Assembly: GCA_020852815.1 (NCBI GenBank)
Contig: JADZAN010000040.1
Location: 1-64,000, forward strand
Direction: 5' to 3'
From: Gemmatimonadaceae bacterium
GTDB lineage: Bacteria > Gemmatimonadota > Gemmatimonadetes > Gemmatimonadales > Gemmatimonadaceae
DNA: 64,000 nucleotides
Part shown: in pieces, positions 40,329-50,566 of the stretch
How the letters are laid out: each line of letters opens with the position of its first letter
Numbering within the stretch: the first letter of the stretch is position 1
The notes under the pieces: model-generated
Database searches by the model: none
What the model was told of the DNA's origin: nothing
The model's input: the letters and a program-made list of their open reading frames with translations, nothing else
Translations under genes and position numbers: made by a program

Positions 40329-40772
40329 ATGTCAACGCTCCTTGAACGCGTCCAGTCGGAACTCACCGCGGCCCGCAAGGCGCAGGACAAGGCGCTCACG
40401 CTCCTCATTGGCACGCTGCTCTCGGAGATGAAGAACCGCGAGCTCGAGCTCAGGCGCGCGGTAACCGACGACGACGCGATCGAGGTGGTGCGACGCGCGA
40501 TCAAGAAGCGCCGCGAGTCGATCGAGATGTATGAGAGGGGCGGTCGCCCGGAGCTCGCGGCGAAGGAGGCGGCAGAGGTTGTGATGCTCGAGCGTTATCT
40601 TCCGGCGCAGGTCGATCCGGACGAGATTCGCGCCGCCGTACGCACGGCGATCGCGAGCGGGGCGGCGAATGTGGGCGCGGTCATGGGCAAGGTCATGGCG
40701 GCCTTCAAGGGGCGTGCCGAGGGAGGGACGATCAGCGCGATTGCCCGCGAGGAGCTGGCCGCACTCGGCTGA
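40329..40772 (+). CDS. yqeY: YqeY/GatB-tail domain protein
   Basis: A 147-residue all-helical protein of the GatB/YqeY family, resembling the tRNA-binding tail of GatB. Free-standing members have no settled role. Conserved parts are LIGTLLSEMKNRELELRRAV, IKKRRESIEMYERGGRPELA, EAAEVVMLERYLPAQVDPDE and a C-terminal NVGAVMGKVMAAFKGRAEGG. The ATG follows the HIT gene by 36 bp. Confidence 0.93.
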   Translation: MSTLLERVQSELTAARKAQDKALTLLIGTLLSEMKNRELELRRAVTDDDAIEVVRRAIKKRRESIEMYERGGRPELAAKEAAEVVMLERYLPAQVDPDEIRAAVRTAIASGAANVGAVMGKVMAAFKGRAEGGTISAIAREELAALG

Positions 40773-40850
40773 GCGACGCCTCGCGCCGGCGTTTCGCCGC
40801 GCGCCTGCTGGCGCCCCGTCCGGGGACGCCCCATTCGGAGTGATTCGGAG

Positions 40851-43244
40851 ATGAACGCGCACGCCCTCGCCGTCCTGCAGTTCGACAAGGTCCTCGACGT
40901 CGTGGCCGGCTTTGCCTCGTCGTCGGCCGGGGGGGCGCGCGTGCGTGCACTCGTTCCCGAATCGACACTCGAACGCTCGGAGCGGGAGTTGCTTCGCGTG
41001 GCGGCGATGCGGGCCATCGTCACGTGCGAGGAAGGGTGGGCGCCATTGCCGATTCCCGACGTGGAGCGTGCGCTGGCGCGACTTCGCATCGAGGGGACGC
41101 GCCTCGACGGGCGCGAGTTGCAGCAGGCGGGGGTGCTGTTGCGCTCGTCGCGCCTCACGGCCGATGCGCTCCGTTCGCCCCGTCGTCCGGCCGTCGCGCT
41201 GTCTGTCCTGGCGCCGCTGCGCGAGCGGCTGCACGCCAATCGCAAGCAGGAGGAGGAGATCGAGCGCGCGCTCGACGTCGATGGCTCGGTGCGCGACGAC
41301 GCGTCGCCGGCGCTGCGGCGCCTGCGGCGCGAGCTGCGGAGCGCGCAGGGCGAGCTGGTGTCGCTGCTCGAGCGCATCATGCATCGCCTCGAGGGGCACC
41401 ATCAGGTGCCCGATGCCTCGGTCACGGTGCGCAACGGGCGCTTCGTGATCCCGGTGCGGCGCGAGGGGCGCGGGGCGGTGGGGGGCATCGTGCACGACAC
41501 CTCGGGGACGGGGGCCACGGTCTTCGTGGAGCCGCCAGCCGCCATCGAGGCATGCAACCGCATTCGCGAGTTGGAGTCGGAGGAGCAGCGCGAGGTGGAC
41601 CGGATCCTCCTGGCGCTCAGCGACGGCATCCGTCCCGACCAGCCGCTCATGCGGGACTCGCTCGAGGCGCTGGTCATCCTCGACGCACTCTCCGCCCGGG
41701 CTCGTTATGCGGTGGCCGCGACATGCGGACAATCGCGCTTGCGCCCGGCGGGGACCGGGTTCCGCATCCTCGACGGGCGCCACCCGCTCCTCCTCGCGCA
41801 GGGCGTCCCGGTCGTCCCGTTCTCCCTCGAGATGGACGCGGCCGAGAAGACGCTCCTCATCTCCGGCCCCAACACGGGGGGGAAGACGGTCCTGCTCAAG
41901 GCGCTCGGCCTGATGTCGCTCATGCTCCAGGCGGGGATCCCGGCCCCGGTCGGTGACGAGAGCGAGGTGGCGATCTTCGACGACGTCTTTGCCGACATCG
42001 GCGACGAGCAGTCGATCGAGGCGTCGCTCTCCACGTTTAGTGCCCACCTCCGCAACCTGGGGGAGATCCTGCGCTCGGCGACACACCAGTCGCTCGTCCT
42101 CATCGACGAGCTGGGGTCGGGGACCGATCCCCTCGAGGGCGCGGCGTTAGGCGGCGCCATCCTCGAGGCGCTCACCACCCGCGGGGCAATGACGGTGGCC
42201 ACGACGCACCTGGGGGCGCTCAAGGAGCTGGCGACCGAGGTGGGCGGGGTTGTGAATGCCTCGCTGCAGTTCGACGCCGTGGCGCTGGCCCCGACGTACC
42301 ACCTCATCAAGGGAATCCCCGGGCGCTCCTACGGCCTCAGCATCGCCCGCCGGTTGCAGCTCCCGGACGACGTCCTCGCGCGCGCCGAGGAACGCATTCC
42401 CCAGGTGGAGCGCGACGTCAACGCGCTGCTGCAGAGCCTCGAGGCGCGCGACACGCAGCTCGCCGAGCGCGAGCGCGACGTGGCGGCGTCGCTCGCCAAT
42501 GCGCAGGAGCGGGCACACCGCCTGGCCGAGCGAGAGAAGGCAGTGCGGGAGCGCGAGCGCACCCTGGAGCGCGAGTCGCGACAGGAAGCGCGGAAGTACC
42601 TGCTCGAGGCACGCAGCACCATCGAGAAGACCATCCGCGACCTGCGGAAGCGCAAGGACGACGCGGCGCTCGACGAAGCGGCGCGCACGGCGCGACAGCA
42701 GGTGGAGCAACTCGCCACGAAGCAGGGCGACCGTATCGAGCAGCTCGAGCGCGAGGCGACCAACCGGCAGCGACGCACCCCGCGCGCGCGCGACGAGGCG
42801 CCCCTTGCGGCTGGCGACTACGTGCAGGTGCTCCCGCTGGATGGCAAGGTGGCGCGCGTCCTCGAGCTGCGACCCACCGACGTCCTCGTCGCCCTCGGCT
42901 CCATGAAGCTTGCCTACCCGCGCGACCTGGTGCGCCGCGCCGCCCCGGAGCAGCGTCCCGCCGCGACGGCGGTGGCCTTTACCGGCGACCTCCCCGAAGA
43001 ACATGTCCCCACGGAGGTCGACCTGCGCGGCCAGCGGATGTACGATATCGACGACATGCTCCTCACCGCGCTCGACGCCGCCATCAGGGCCGACCTCCGC
43101 TCCATGCGCATCATCCACGGCAAGGGGACGGGAGCGCTGCGCGACCGCGTGGCCGAGATGCTGCGCAAGGACACGCGCGTGAAGTCGTTCCGCCTCGGGC
43201 TGTGGAACGAAGGCGGCGCCGGCGTCACCATCGCCGAGCTGTGA
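40851..43244 (+). CDS. mutS2: MutS2 ATPase/endonuclease
   Basis: MutS-family ATPase outside mismatch repair; known members suppress recombination or rescue collided ribosomes. The 797-residue product has the clamp/lever region, Walker A ISGPNTGGKTVLLKALG, signature STFSAHLRNLGEIL, and Walker B LVLIDELGSGTDPLEG. A long coiled coil spans about residues 510-640 and a KOW-like segment follows. The C-terminal Smr nuclease domain has VDLRGQRMYDIDDM and IIHGKGTGALR. GGAG lies just before the ATG. dnaG follows after 52 bp. Confidence 0.96.
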   Translation: MNAHALAVLQFDKVLDVVAGFASSSAGGARVRALVPESTLERSERELLRVAAMRAIVTCEEGWAPLPIPDVERALARLRIEGTRLDGRELQQAGVLLRSSRLTADALRSPRRPAVALSVLAPLRERLHANRKQEEEIERALDVDGSVRDDASPALRRLRRELRSAQGELVSLLERIMHRLEGHHQVPDASVTVRNGRFVIPVRREGRGAVGGIVHDTSGTGATVFVEPPAAIEACNRIRELESEEQREVDRILLALSDGIRPDQPLMRDSLEALVILDALSARARYAVAATCGQSRLRPAGTGFRILDGRHPLLLAQGVPVVPFSLEMDAAEKTLLISGPNTGGKTVLLKALGLMSLMLQAGIPAPVGDESEVAIFDDVFADIGDEQSIEASLSTFSAHLRNLGEILRSATHQSLVLIDELGSGTDPLEGAALGGAILEALTTRGAMTVATTHLGALKELATEVGGVVNASLQFDAVALAPTYHLIKGIPGRSYGLSIARRLQLPDDVLARAEERIPQVERDVNALLQSLEARDTQLAERERDVAASLANAQERAHRLAEREKAVRERERTLERESRQEARKYLLEARSTIEKTIRDLRKRKDDAALDEAARTARQQVEQLATKQGDRIEQLEREATNRQRRTPRARDEAPLAAGDYVQVLPLDGKVARVLELRPTDVLVALGSMKLAYPRDLVRRAAPEQRPAATAVAFTGDLPEEHVPTEVDLRGQRMYDIDDMLLTALDAAIRADLRSMRIIHGKGTGALRDRVAEMLRKDTRVKSFRLGLWNEGGAGVTIAEL

Positions 43245-43296
43245 CCATCGTGCTGGCCGGGGCGTACCACCGCATGCGTCGGCATCAGGGGCGCGC

Positions 43297-45309
43297 GTGA
43301 TTCCCGACGAGGAAGTCGAGCGCGTCCGCGAGGCCGCCGACATCGTGGCCATCATTGGCGAATACGTCCCGCTCAAGGGGCGCGGCGGCAACTTTCGCGG
43401 CCCGTGCCCCTTTCATCAGGGCGTCAACCGCAACTTCTCGGTCACCACCACCAAGGGAAAGTTCTACCACTGCTTCGTGTGCAAGGAGTCGGGCGACGTC
43501 TTCTCGTTCCTGCAGAAGCGGCTTGGAGTCGACTGGCCCACGGCGGTGCGCATGGTCGCCGAGAAGAGCGGGATCGAGCTGCACGAGACGCGCAGCCGGC
43601 GCGAGGGCCCCGACCCGCGCGAGCCGCTGTGGGAGGCAAATGCCGCGGCGCAGCAGTACTTCCAGCGCATCCTGTGGGAAGACGACCTGGGGGCACCGGC
43701 GCGCGACTATCTCGCGTCGCGCGAGGTGAGACGCGCCGTGGCCGATCGCTTCGGCCTGGGCTTCGCCCCCCGCGAGATCGGGCTCATGCGCGCCTACCTC
43801 AACTCGATCGGGATCGACGACGCGCGACTTCTCGAGGCGGGACTCCTGGTGAAGCGGGACGAGACGGAGGAACCGCGCCCGCGCTTTCGCAGCCGCCTCA
43901 TCTTCCCCATCCACGACGTGAGCGGGCGCATTGCCGGTTTTGGCGGGCGGCTCATTGGCCCGGGGGAGCCCAAGTACCTCAACTCCGCCGAGTCGACGAT
44001 CTACTCCAAGGGGCGATTGCTGTATCACCTGCACCAGGCGCGCAACGCGATCCGCAAGGCCGACCGCGCCATCGTGGTCGAGGGGTACTTCGACGCGTTG
44101 CGCCTGGCGGCGGCCGGGATCGAGTCGGTGGTCGCGCCGTTAGGCACGGCGCTCACCAGCGAGCAGGCGCAGCTCCTCACGCGCTACTCGCGGAACATCT
44201 ACCTCCTCTACGACTCCGACCAGGCGGGGCTCAAGGCCACCTTCCGCGCCGGCGACGAGCTGCTGGCCGAGGGCGCGACCGTGCGCGTGGTCTCGCTCCC
44301 CGACGGCGACGACCCCGACACCTTCGTGCAGCATCGCGGCGGCGACGCGCTGGAGCGGCAGCTCAAGGACGCCATCGACGTCTTCGAGCGGAAGATCCAG
44401 CTCCTCGATCGCGCCGGCTGGTTCGCCGACCTCACGCGGCGCCGCTCGGCCGTCGACCGGCTCCTCCCCACCATCCGCGCCACGCGCGACCCGGTGATGC
44501 GCGACCTCTACCTCGCCCGTGCCAGCGAGGTCTCGCACGTGGGGCGCGACGTGCTGCAGCGCGAGGTGGAGGAGGGGGCCGCCGCCGCGCTCGACGTTAG
44601 GCGAGGCGGGGGCCGCGGCGGCACGCGCGACCCGCGCGCGCCGCTCGCGCCACGCTCGCGCTCGGACGACGACGGGCCGCCGCCGCTGGAGGACGGCGAC
44701 TACGGTCAACGCGAGTGGTCACCGGAGTCGGGGCAGCCGCGCGGCTTCGAGCGCGGCGGCGAGCGTGCGGGAGGCGGATCGTCGTCGGGCGGGTCGTTCA
44801 AGGGACGCGGGAGGTTCAGGCGCCCCTTCCAGTCGCGCGACGACGTGCCGCGTGAACCGCCGCCGCGCCCCGTGCGCGGACGGGTCGTTGCCGTTGGCGC
44901 GGAGCGCTACCTCATCACCGCGATGCTCCGGTCGGCCGCGGCAATGGAGCGCATCCTCGAACGGCTCGGCAGCGACTCGTTTCGAGAACCGCGACTGCGG
45001 ATGATCTTCGAAGCATTGCGCGACATTGGGTCGAATGAGCACGTTGACCAGGTGGCGGAACGCCTGCCACCCGAAGCGGTCGCGCTCATGGATGAGCTGG
45101 TGGCCGAGCCGGACGCGATCCAGAACCTCGATCGCACGGTGGAGGATTCGCTGGCGCGCCTCGAGGAGCGCCGGCTGCAGGAACGGAACCGCGAGATCGA
45201 TCGCCTCATCTCGCTCGCGACCGATGAGGAGAAGACGGCACTGATCACGGAGAAGCGGGAGAATGCGCGCCAGATCGTCGAGCTGGCCGCGCTCCGCTCC
45301 AGCAGCTAG
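43297..45309 (+). CDS. dnaG: DNA primase
   Basis: Makes RNA primers at the replication fork. The 670-residue product has the CHC2 zinc finger (C37, H40, C59, C62), the RNA polymerase core, and the TOPRIM fold (IVVEGYFDALRLAAAG, LLYDSDQAGLKATFRAG). A C-terminal helicase-interaction domain spans about 529-670. Between core and tail lies an unusual Arg/Gly/Asp/Pro-rich linker of roughly 95 residues (about 433-528, e.g. GRGGTRDPRAP and GGSFKGRGRFRRPF), which looks disordered. The GTG start is 52 bp after mutS2. GTTAGGC at 44596 is read in a second frame (Val-Arg). Confidence 0.96.
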   Translation: MIPDEEVERVREAADIVAIIGEYVPLKGRGGNFRGPCPFHQGVNRNFSVTTTKGKFYHCFVCKESGDVFSFLQKRLGVDWPTAVRMVAEKSGIELHETRSRREGPDPREPLWEANAAAQQYFQRILWEDDLGAPARDYLASREVRRAVADRFGLGFAPREIGLMRAYLNSIGIDDARLLEAGLLVKRDETEEPRPRFRSRLIFPIHDVSGRIAGFGGRLIGPGEPKYLNSAESTIYSKGRLLYHLHQARNAIRKADRAIVVEGYFDALRLAAAGIESVVAPLGTALTSEQAQLLTRYSRNIYLLYDSDQAGLKATFRAGDELLAEGATVRVVSLPDGDDPDTFVQHRGGDALERQLKDAIDVFERKIQLLDRAGWFADLTRRRSAVDRLLPTIRATRDPVMRDLYLARASEVSHVGRDVLQREVEEGAAAALDVRRGGGRGGTRDPRAPLAPRSRSDDDGPPPLEDGDYGQREWSPESGQPRGFERGGERAGGGSSSGGSFKGRGRFRRPFQSRDDVPREPPPRPVRGRVVAVGAERYLITAMLRSAAAMERILERLGSDSFREPRLRMIFEALRDIGSNEHVDQVAERLPPEAVALMDELVAEPDAIQNLDRTVEDSLARLEERRLQERNREIDRLISLATDEEKTALITEKRENARQIVELAALRSSS

Positions 45310-45469
45310 CCGAGTGCCATCGCGCCAGCGGACGCCGGCGCTCCGGCCGTCAGGTGCACGCACCGGCGCGCCGGTCGGGAGGGAGCGGGGTGGTAGTCGC
45401 ACGACGTGAACGCACGCCCACGTGGCGTGGGGCGCCGGACGCCCCCGCGCCCGAGAACCCGGAGGACCT

Positions 45470-46174
45470 GTGCACGCGGAGCTGGTAGCGCTGTTGGAGT
45501 TGCAAGCGGACGACGATGTCGTCGAGGGAATCATGGCGCAGATCGACGGCATTGCCCCTCGACTGGCCGCACTCGATGCCGCCCGCGCCAAGGCGGCGCG
45601 GCAGGTCGAGATCACCCAGGCGCAACTGGGCGACGCCGAGCGCAAGCAGCGCGAGGTCGCGCACCTCGTCGCCGAGCACCGGCAACGCGTGGAACGCAAC
45701 CAGCACCAGCTGGACCTGGTGAAGAACATGCGCGAGGCCACGGCGGCCACGCAGCAGGTGGAGTCGGGCAAGCGCATGCTGAGCGAGGGGGAGCAGGGGC
45801 TGCGCGACGCGGAGGAGATGGCGAACGGCATTCGCAACGCGCTCGACGCGCACCGCGCGATCCTCGAGGAGTTCGACGCCACCCAGGACGCCAAGCGCAC
45901 CGCCATTCACGACGAGCGACAGGCGCTGGACGTGCAGCTGGCGGAGGCGCAGGGCAAGCGCGCGGCTGCCGCGGCCCGTGTGCCGGGCTCGATGCGCGGC
46001 ATGTACGAGAAGATTCGCGCACGGCGCCGGTCGCAGGTGGTCTTCGCCGTGACGCATGGCGCCTGTGGCTCGTGCGACACGGCAATTCCCGTGCAGCGCC
46101 GCACGCAGATGGTGTCCAAGGGGACGCTGGAGCTGTGCGAGGGGTGCGGAATGCTCCTGTATGCAACGGAATGA
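45470..46174 (+). CDS. Coiled-coil protein with C4 zinc ribbon (CdsZ/DUF164-like)
   Basis: A 234-residue protein made of a long N-terminal coiled coil (about residues 15-170) and a C-terminal zinc ribbon with CGSCDTAIP and LCEGCGMLL (two CxxC pairs). This matches the CdsZ/DUF164 family, described in some bacteria as nucleic-acid-binding or linked to a secretion-system gene, with no general function. The GTG start follows GGAGG (45461-45465). A 160-bp spacer after dnaG shows nothing I recognise. recJ begins 36 bp downstream. Confidence 0.8.
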   Translation: MHAELVALLELQADDDVVEGIMAQIDGIAPRLAALDAARAKAARQVEITQAQLGDAERKQREVAHLVAEHRQRVERNQHQLDLVKNMREATAATQQVESGKRMLSEGEQGLRDAEEMANGIRNALDAHRAILEEFDATQDAKRTAIHDERQALDVQLAEAQGKRAAAAARVPGSMRGMYEKIRARRRSQVVFAVTHGACGSCDTAIPVQRRTQMVSKGTLELCEGCGMLLYATE

Positions 46175-46210
46175 TCCGCACGTTGGCTGGACCGCGCGTA
46201 CCGTGAGGCC

Positions 46211-47974
46211 ATGACCGCCCCCGCTCCATCCTCACGCCCCGCCCCCCGCGACGCCGCCTCCGCGCCGGCGCGCGCGCGCATCGCGCCGCGATGGCACCAC
46301 CCGCAGGCGCCCGACGCGACGCTGGTCCACACGCTGGAGGACGCCCTCAAGCTTCCGCCCATGGTGTGCGAACTGCTCGCGGCGCGTGGTTACGCCGATC
46401 CGGAAGACGCCAAGCGATTCCTGCGCCCGCGCCTCGAGCAGCTCCACCCGCCAGGCGCAATGCTGGGCATGGATGCGGCCGTCGATCGCCTGGCGCGGGC
46501 CATCCGCGGCGGTGAGGTGATCCTCGTCCACGGCGACTACGATGTCGACGGGATCTGTTCGACGACGATCATGGTGCGCGTCATTCGCCACCTGGGGGGG
46601 ACGGCGGTCCCGTTTCTCCCGCACCGCATGACCGACGGCTACGACCTGGGCGACGCCGGGGTACGCGCGGCCATCGACGCGGGTGCGTCGGTCGTCCTTA
46701 CCTGCGACTGCGGCACCAGCGCGCACGAGGCGATCGACCGCCTCACCGCGCGCGGCATCGACGTCATCGTCTCGGACCACCATCTCCCCAGCCGGCCGGT
46801 CCCCTCGTGCCTCGCGGTCCTCAACCCGCGCCAACCCGGCTGCGCCTACCCCGACAAGGACCTCTGCGCGGCGGGCGTGGCATTCAAGATCGCCATCGCC
46901 CTGCTGCAGGCCTTTGGGGCGAGCGAGCACGTGGCGTTGCACCTGCTGGACCTGGTGGCGCTGGCCACCATCGCCGACGTGGCCCCGCTGCGCGGTGAGA
47001 ACCGGATCCTCGTCCGCTTCGGCCTCAAGCTCATGGCGGAATCGCGCCATCCCGGGCTGCAGGCACTCATGGACGCCGCCGGCCTCGATCGCCAGGCGCT
47101 CACCGCTGGGCGCGTCGGCTTCATCCTCGCGCCGCGCCTCAACGCCGCGGGGCGCATCGGGAACGCCATGCGCGGCGTGGAACTCCTCCTCACGCGCGAC
47201 CAGGGGGAGGCGAACCGGATCGCACGCGAGCTCGAGGAGATGAATCGCGCCCGACAGGAACTCGACCGCGCCACCCTCGACGCCGCGCGCCGCATGGCCG
47301 ACCGCCTCGACCTGGACGAGACGTGGGGGATCGTCCTCGGGGCCGAGGGATGGCACCCAGGCGTGATCGGCATCGTGGCGTCGCGCCTGGTCGAGGAGCT
47401 GGCGCGCCCGGTGATGATGGTGGCCTTCGAGAACGGGCTTGGCAAAGGATCCGGTCGGTCGATCAGCGCCTTCGACCTGCACGCCGGGCTCACGGCGTGC
47501 CAGGACCTCCTGGTACGCTACGGCGGGCATCGCGCCGCCGCCGGCATCACGATCCAGGGCGATCGGCTCGAGGCATTTTCCGCGCGGTTCAATGGCGTCG
47601 CGCGCGAGCGGTTGACCGCCGACGACCTCGTCCCGCGCGTGCGCGTGGACGTGGAGATCCCGCTGGATGCGGTGACGAGCGACCTGGAGGCGCTGCTGCG
47701 CCACTTCGAGCCGTTCGGCGTGGGAAACCCCGCGCCCGTCCTGTCGTCGCGTGGCGTGCGCCTGGCGACCGTGCCGCGCACGGTGGGGCAGGGGGGGCTC
47801 AAGTTGCAGCTGGCGCGCAGCGGAGGGATGCTCGAGGCAATCGGTTGGGGAATGGGCGACCTGGCGCGCGCCCTGTCGCCGCACGCCCCCATCGACGTCG
47901 CCTTCCGCCTCGAGCGCGACAGCTACGGCGGCACGTCGCGCCTCGTGGCGCGCCTGGCCGACGTGCGCGCCTAA
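46211..47974 (+). CDS. recJ: Single-stranded-DNA exonuclease RecJ
   Basis: 5'-3' exonuclease on single-stranded DNA in RecF-pathway repair. The 587-residue product has the DHH-family motifs VHGDYDVDGICSTT, VVLTCDCGTSAHEAI, VIVSDHHLP and LVALATIADVAPL. The DHHA1 domain GGHRAAAGITI and the C-terminal OB-like region follow. The TAA stop is part of a GCCTAAC word (47969-47975). rsmD starts 6 nt later. Confidence 0.95.
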   Translation: MTAPAPSSRPAPRDAASAPARARIAPRWHHPQAPDATLVHTLEDALKLPPMVCELLAARGYADPEDAKRFLRPRLEQLHPPGAMLGMDAAVDRLARAIRGGEVILVHGDYDVDGICSTTIMVRVIRHLGGTAVPFLPHRMTDGYDLGDAGVRAAIDAGASVVLTCDCGTSAHEAIDRLTARGIDVIVSDHHLPSRPVPSCLAVLNPRQPGCAYPDKDLCAAGVAFKIAIALLQAFGASEHVALHLLDLVALATIADVAPLRGENRILVRFGLKLMAESRHPGLQALMDAAGLDRQALTAGRVGFILAPRLNAAGRIGNAMRGVELLLTRDQGEANRIARELEEMNRARQELDRATLDAARRMADRLDLDETWGIVLGAEGWHPGVIGIVASRLVEELARPVMMVAFENGLGKGSGRSISAFDLHAGLTACQDLLVRYGGHRAAAGITIQGDRLEAFSARFNGVARERLTADDLVPRVRVDVEIPLDAVTSDLEALLRHFEPFGVGNPAPVLSSRGVRLATVPRTVGQGGLKLQLARSGGMLEAIGWGMGDLARALSPHAPIDVAFRLERDSYGGTSRLVARLADVRA

Positions 47975-47980
47975 CGCCGC

Positions 47981-48550
47981 GTGCGCATCATTGCCGGCCG
48001 ATGGCGCGGGCGAAGCATCAAGGCACCGCGTGACGCACGGGTGCGCCCCACGGGCGATCGCGCCCGCGAGGCCTGGATGAGCATCCTCCACCCCGAACTC
48101 CCCGGGGCGCGCGTCGTCGACCTCTTCGCCGGCTCCGGCGCCCTGGGGCTCGAGGCGCTCTCGCGCGGCGCGGCGCACTGTGACTTCGTCGAGATCGCTC
48201 CCGCTTCGCTGCGCGCCATCCGCGAGAACAGCGAGGCGCTGGGCGTCGGCGCCGGCGAGTTGGACGTCCACCGTACCGACGCGATCCGCTTCGTGCAACG
48301 CCTCGGCGCGCACGCCTACGACATCGCCTTCGCCGACCCGCCGTACAACCTCGCCCTTGCCCCTCGCCTCGCCGAGGCATGGCTCGCCGTTCCATTCGCC
48401 GGCGTCCTCGGCGTCGAGCACGACGTCCACGAAGCGATGCCCTCGGGCGGTGAGACGCGAAGCTACGGCGGCACCGCCGTGACGCTCTATCGTGCCCAGC
48501 CACGCCACGCGTTGCACCTCGTGCCTGACGCGTCCGCGCTCGACGGTTAG
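47981..48550 (+). CDS. rsmD: 16S rRNA (guanine966-N2)-methyltransferase
   Basis: Methylates G966 of 16S rRNA during 30S assembly. The 189-residue product shows the family opening MRIIAGRWRGRSI, RPTGDRAREAWMSIL, motif I DLFAGSGALGLEALSRGA, and the catalytic FADPPYNLAL. The GTG start follows the recJ stop by 6 nt. The pairing with coaD downstream is conserved in many bacteria. Its last codons carry the coaD promoter. Confidence 0.95.
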   Translation: MRIIAGRWRGRSIKAPRDARVRPTGDRAREAWMSILHPELPGARVVDLFAGSGALGLEALSRGAAHCDFVEIAPASLRAIRENSEALGVGAGELDVHRTDAIRFVQRLGAHAYDIAFADPPYNLALAPRLAEAWLAVPFAGVLGVEHDVHEAMPSGGETRSYGGTAVTLYRAQPRHALHLVPDASALDG

Positions 48551-48553
48551 AAT
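48525..48553 (+). promoter_or_regulatory. Promoter of coaD
   Basis: CTGACG (48525-48530), a 17-bp spacer and TAGAAT (48548-48553), the last overlapping the rsmD stop. The predicted start of transcription is near 48560, about 24 nt before the coaD ATG. Confidence 0.5.
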
Positions 48554-48583
48554 TCCGCGTCACGCCCCCTTACCTCTGAGCGC

Positions 48584-49069
48584 ATGCCTCGCATCGCGAT
48601 CTACGCCGGCTCGTTTGACCCCATCACCCGCGGTCACGAGGACCTCATTCGCCGGAGCCTCTCCTTCGTCGATCGCCTGATCGTCGCCGTGGCGATCAAC
48701 GTCTCCAAGCAACCGCTCTTCAGCTTCGAGGAGCGCGCGGGCTTCATTCGCACGGCTGTGGGCGACGACCCGCGCGTCGAGGTGCACCAGTTCCAGGGAC
48801 TCCTCGTGGACTTCGCGCACCAGATGGGGGCACGCCTCTTCATCCGCGGGCTGCGCGCCGTGAGCGACTTCGAGTACGAGTACCAGATGGCGCTCATGAA
48901 CCGCCACCTGTCGTCGGAGCAGGAGACCGTGTTCATGGTGCCATCACTCGATACCACGTACATCAGCGCCTCGCTCGTGCGCGAGGTGGCGCGCTTTGGC
49001 GGGAAGCTGGAAGGGCTGGTGCACCCGGTGGTGTCGGCAGCGCTACGCGAGAAGTTCGCGACCCGTTAG
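48584..49069 (+). CDS. coaD: Phosphopantetheine adenylyltransferase
   Basis: Penultimate step of coenzyme A synthesis, transferring AMP to 4'-phosphopantetheine. The 161-residue product has the nucleotidyltransferase motif [15 protein letters not shown] (T/HxGH) and [20 protein letters not shown]. The second adenylate motif is YISASLVRE. Its TAG stop forms part of a GTTAGGC word. pta begins 2 nt later. Confidence 0.97.
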   Translation: MPRIAIYAGSFDPITRGHEDLIRRSLSFVDRLIVAVAINVSKQPLFSFEERAGFIRTAVGDDPRVEVHQFQGLLVDFAHQMGARLFIRGLRAVSDFEYEYQMALMNRHLSSEQETVFMVPSLDTTYISASLVREVARFGGKLEGLVHPVVSAALREKFATR

Positions 49070-49071
49070 GC

Positions 49072-50112
49072 ATGGCCGCCGTTCCCCCGTTCCTCGACAC
49101 CATGCGCCGGCGTGCCTCGCAGCAACCGGCGCGCATCGTCTTTCCCGAGTCCGGCGACCCGCGCGTGCTCCACGCGGTCCGCGTCCTCCAGGAGGAACGG
49201 ATCGTTCGCCCCGTCCTGGTGGCGGCGAGCGACGCCGATCGCGGCGCCCTATTCGCGCTCGAGGGAATCGGCGTCGAGGTGATCGATCCGGCCAGCGACC
49301 GGCGCCGCGCGCGTGCGGCGGCGTCGCTCGCCGAGCGACGCCGCGGACGTCCGCTCACACCCGAGGAGGGCGAGGCGCTGGCCACGACGCCGCTCCTCTT
49401 CGCCGACGATCTCGTCAGGCACGGCGACGTGGACGGCTGCGTGGCCGGGTGCGTGCTCACCACCGCCGACGTCCTGCGCGCCGCGCTCTGGCTCATCGGG
49501 CCGGCCGACGGCGTGAAGACCATCTCCTCGGCGTTCTACATGGACGTGGCCCCGTTTCGCTCGGACCAGCGCGAGGTCCTCACCTTCACCGACTGCGCCG
49601 TCATCCCCGTCCCCACGCCGGAGCAGCTCGCCGACATCGCGCTGGCCGCGGCGGCCGACCGGGCTCGTATCGTGGGCGACACGCCAATCGTCGCATTCCT
49701 GTCGTTCAGCACGATGGGGAGTGCGACGTCGCCGTCGGTGGAACGCGTGCGTGAGGCGCTCGCCCTCGTGCGCCAGCGCGCGCCGGGAGTCGCTGTCGAT
49801 GGAGAGCTGCAGGGCGACGCGGCGCTCATGGCCGCCGTCGCCGCTCGCAAGGCACCGGGGAGCGCGGTGGCGGGGCGGGCGAATGTCCTCGTCTTTCCCA
49901 CGCTCGACGCCGGGAACATCGCCTACAAGCTGGTCGAACGCCTGGCGGGCGCGGCCGCGATCGGGCCGATCCTGCAGGGGCTCGCACGCCCCTGCAATGA
50001 CCTGTCGCGCGGCGCGTCAGCCGACGACATTATCAACGTGGCTGCGGTCACCGCCCTTCAGGCGCGCAATCCCGCCGCTGGGCGCGGCGTACCCCTTGGA
50101 GAATCCGCATGA
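49072..50112 (+). CDS. pta: Phosphate acetyltransferase
   Basis: Interconverts acetyl-CoA and acetyl phosphate. The 346-residue product is the short single-domain form: [62 protein letters not shown] and [20 protein letters not shown]. No acetate kinase gene lies nearby. The stop overlaps the STAS gene (ATGA). Confidence 0.95.
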   Translation: MAAVPPFLDTMRRRASQQPARIVFPESGDPRVLHAVRVLQEERIVRPVLVAASDADRGALFALEGIGVEVIDPASDRRRARAAASLAERRRGRPLTPEEGEALATTPLLFADDLVRHGDVDGCVAGCVLTTADVLRAALWLIGPADGVKTISSAFYMDVAPFRSDQREVLTFTDCAVIPVPTPEQLADIALAAAADRARIVGDTPIVAFLSFSTMGSATSPSVERVREALALVRQRAPGVAVDGELQGDAALMAAVAARKAPGSAVAGRANVLVFPTLDAGNIAYKLVERLAGAAAIGPILQGLARPCNDLSRGASADDIINVAAVTALQARNPAAGRGVPLGESA

Positions 50113-50441
50113 GCTTTGCAATCAAGAAGCAGGGTGCTGTGTGCATCGTCGACGTGGAGGGGCAGCTCATCGTCGGGAATCGTCAGGAGCTCAAGCAGAA
50201 GGTGCTCGATGAGCTCGAGCGCGGAGAGCGCAAGTTCCTCGTCGACTTCAGCCAGACGGGGTACATCGACAGTTCAGGGCTGGGGGTGCTGGTCTCGCTT
50301 TCGAAGAAGATCCGCGAGGCGGGCGGCGAGTTGCGCCTGGCGAACCTCAACGACGACCTCAAGACGCTGTTCGAGCTCACCAAGCTCGATACGCTCTTCC
50401 AGATCTCGGTCAATCGCGACGACGCGCTCAAGACGCTCTAG
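50109..50441 (+). CDS. STAS-domain anti-sigma-factor antagonist (RsbV/SpoIIAA-like)
   Basis: Partner-switching switch protein. In its unphosphorylated form it should bind an anti-sigma kinase and free the sigma factor or other target. The 110-residue product is a single STAS domain with the phosphorylation site [17 protein letters not shown] (second Ser). Together with the downstream kinase and phosphatase genes it makes a full module. It overlaps pta by 4 bp. Confidence 0.92.
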   Translation: MSFAIKKQGAVCIVDVEGQLIVGNRQELKQKVLDELERGERKFLVDFSQTGYIDSSGLGVLVSLSKKIREAGGELRLANLNDDLKTLFELTKLDTLFQISVNRDDALKTL

Positions 50442-50566
50442 CGCAGGCGCGAGCGCGCCCTGCCGCCACGGTCCCGGCCCCGTCCGGTGTCCCAACCCCG
50501 ATCTCTCGCCGCTGCGGCGGGCGGTGCGCGCGTGACGCCAGGGGCGCCGCGCGCGTTTCTCATGAG

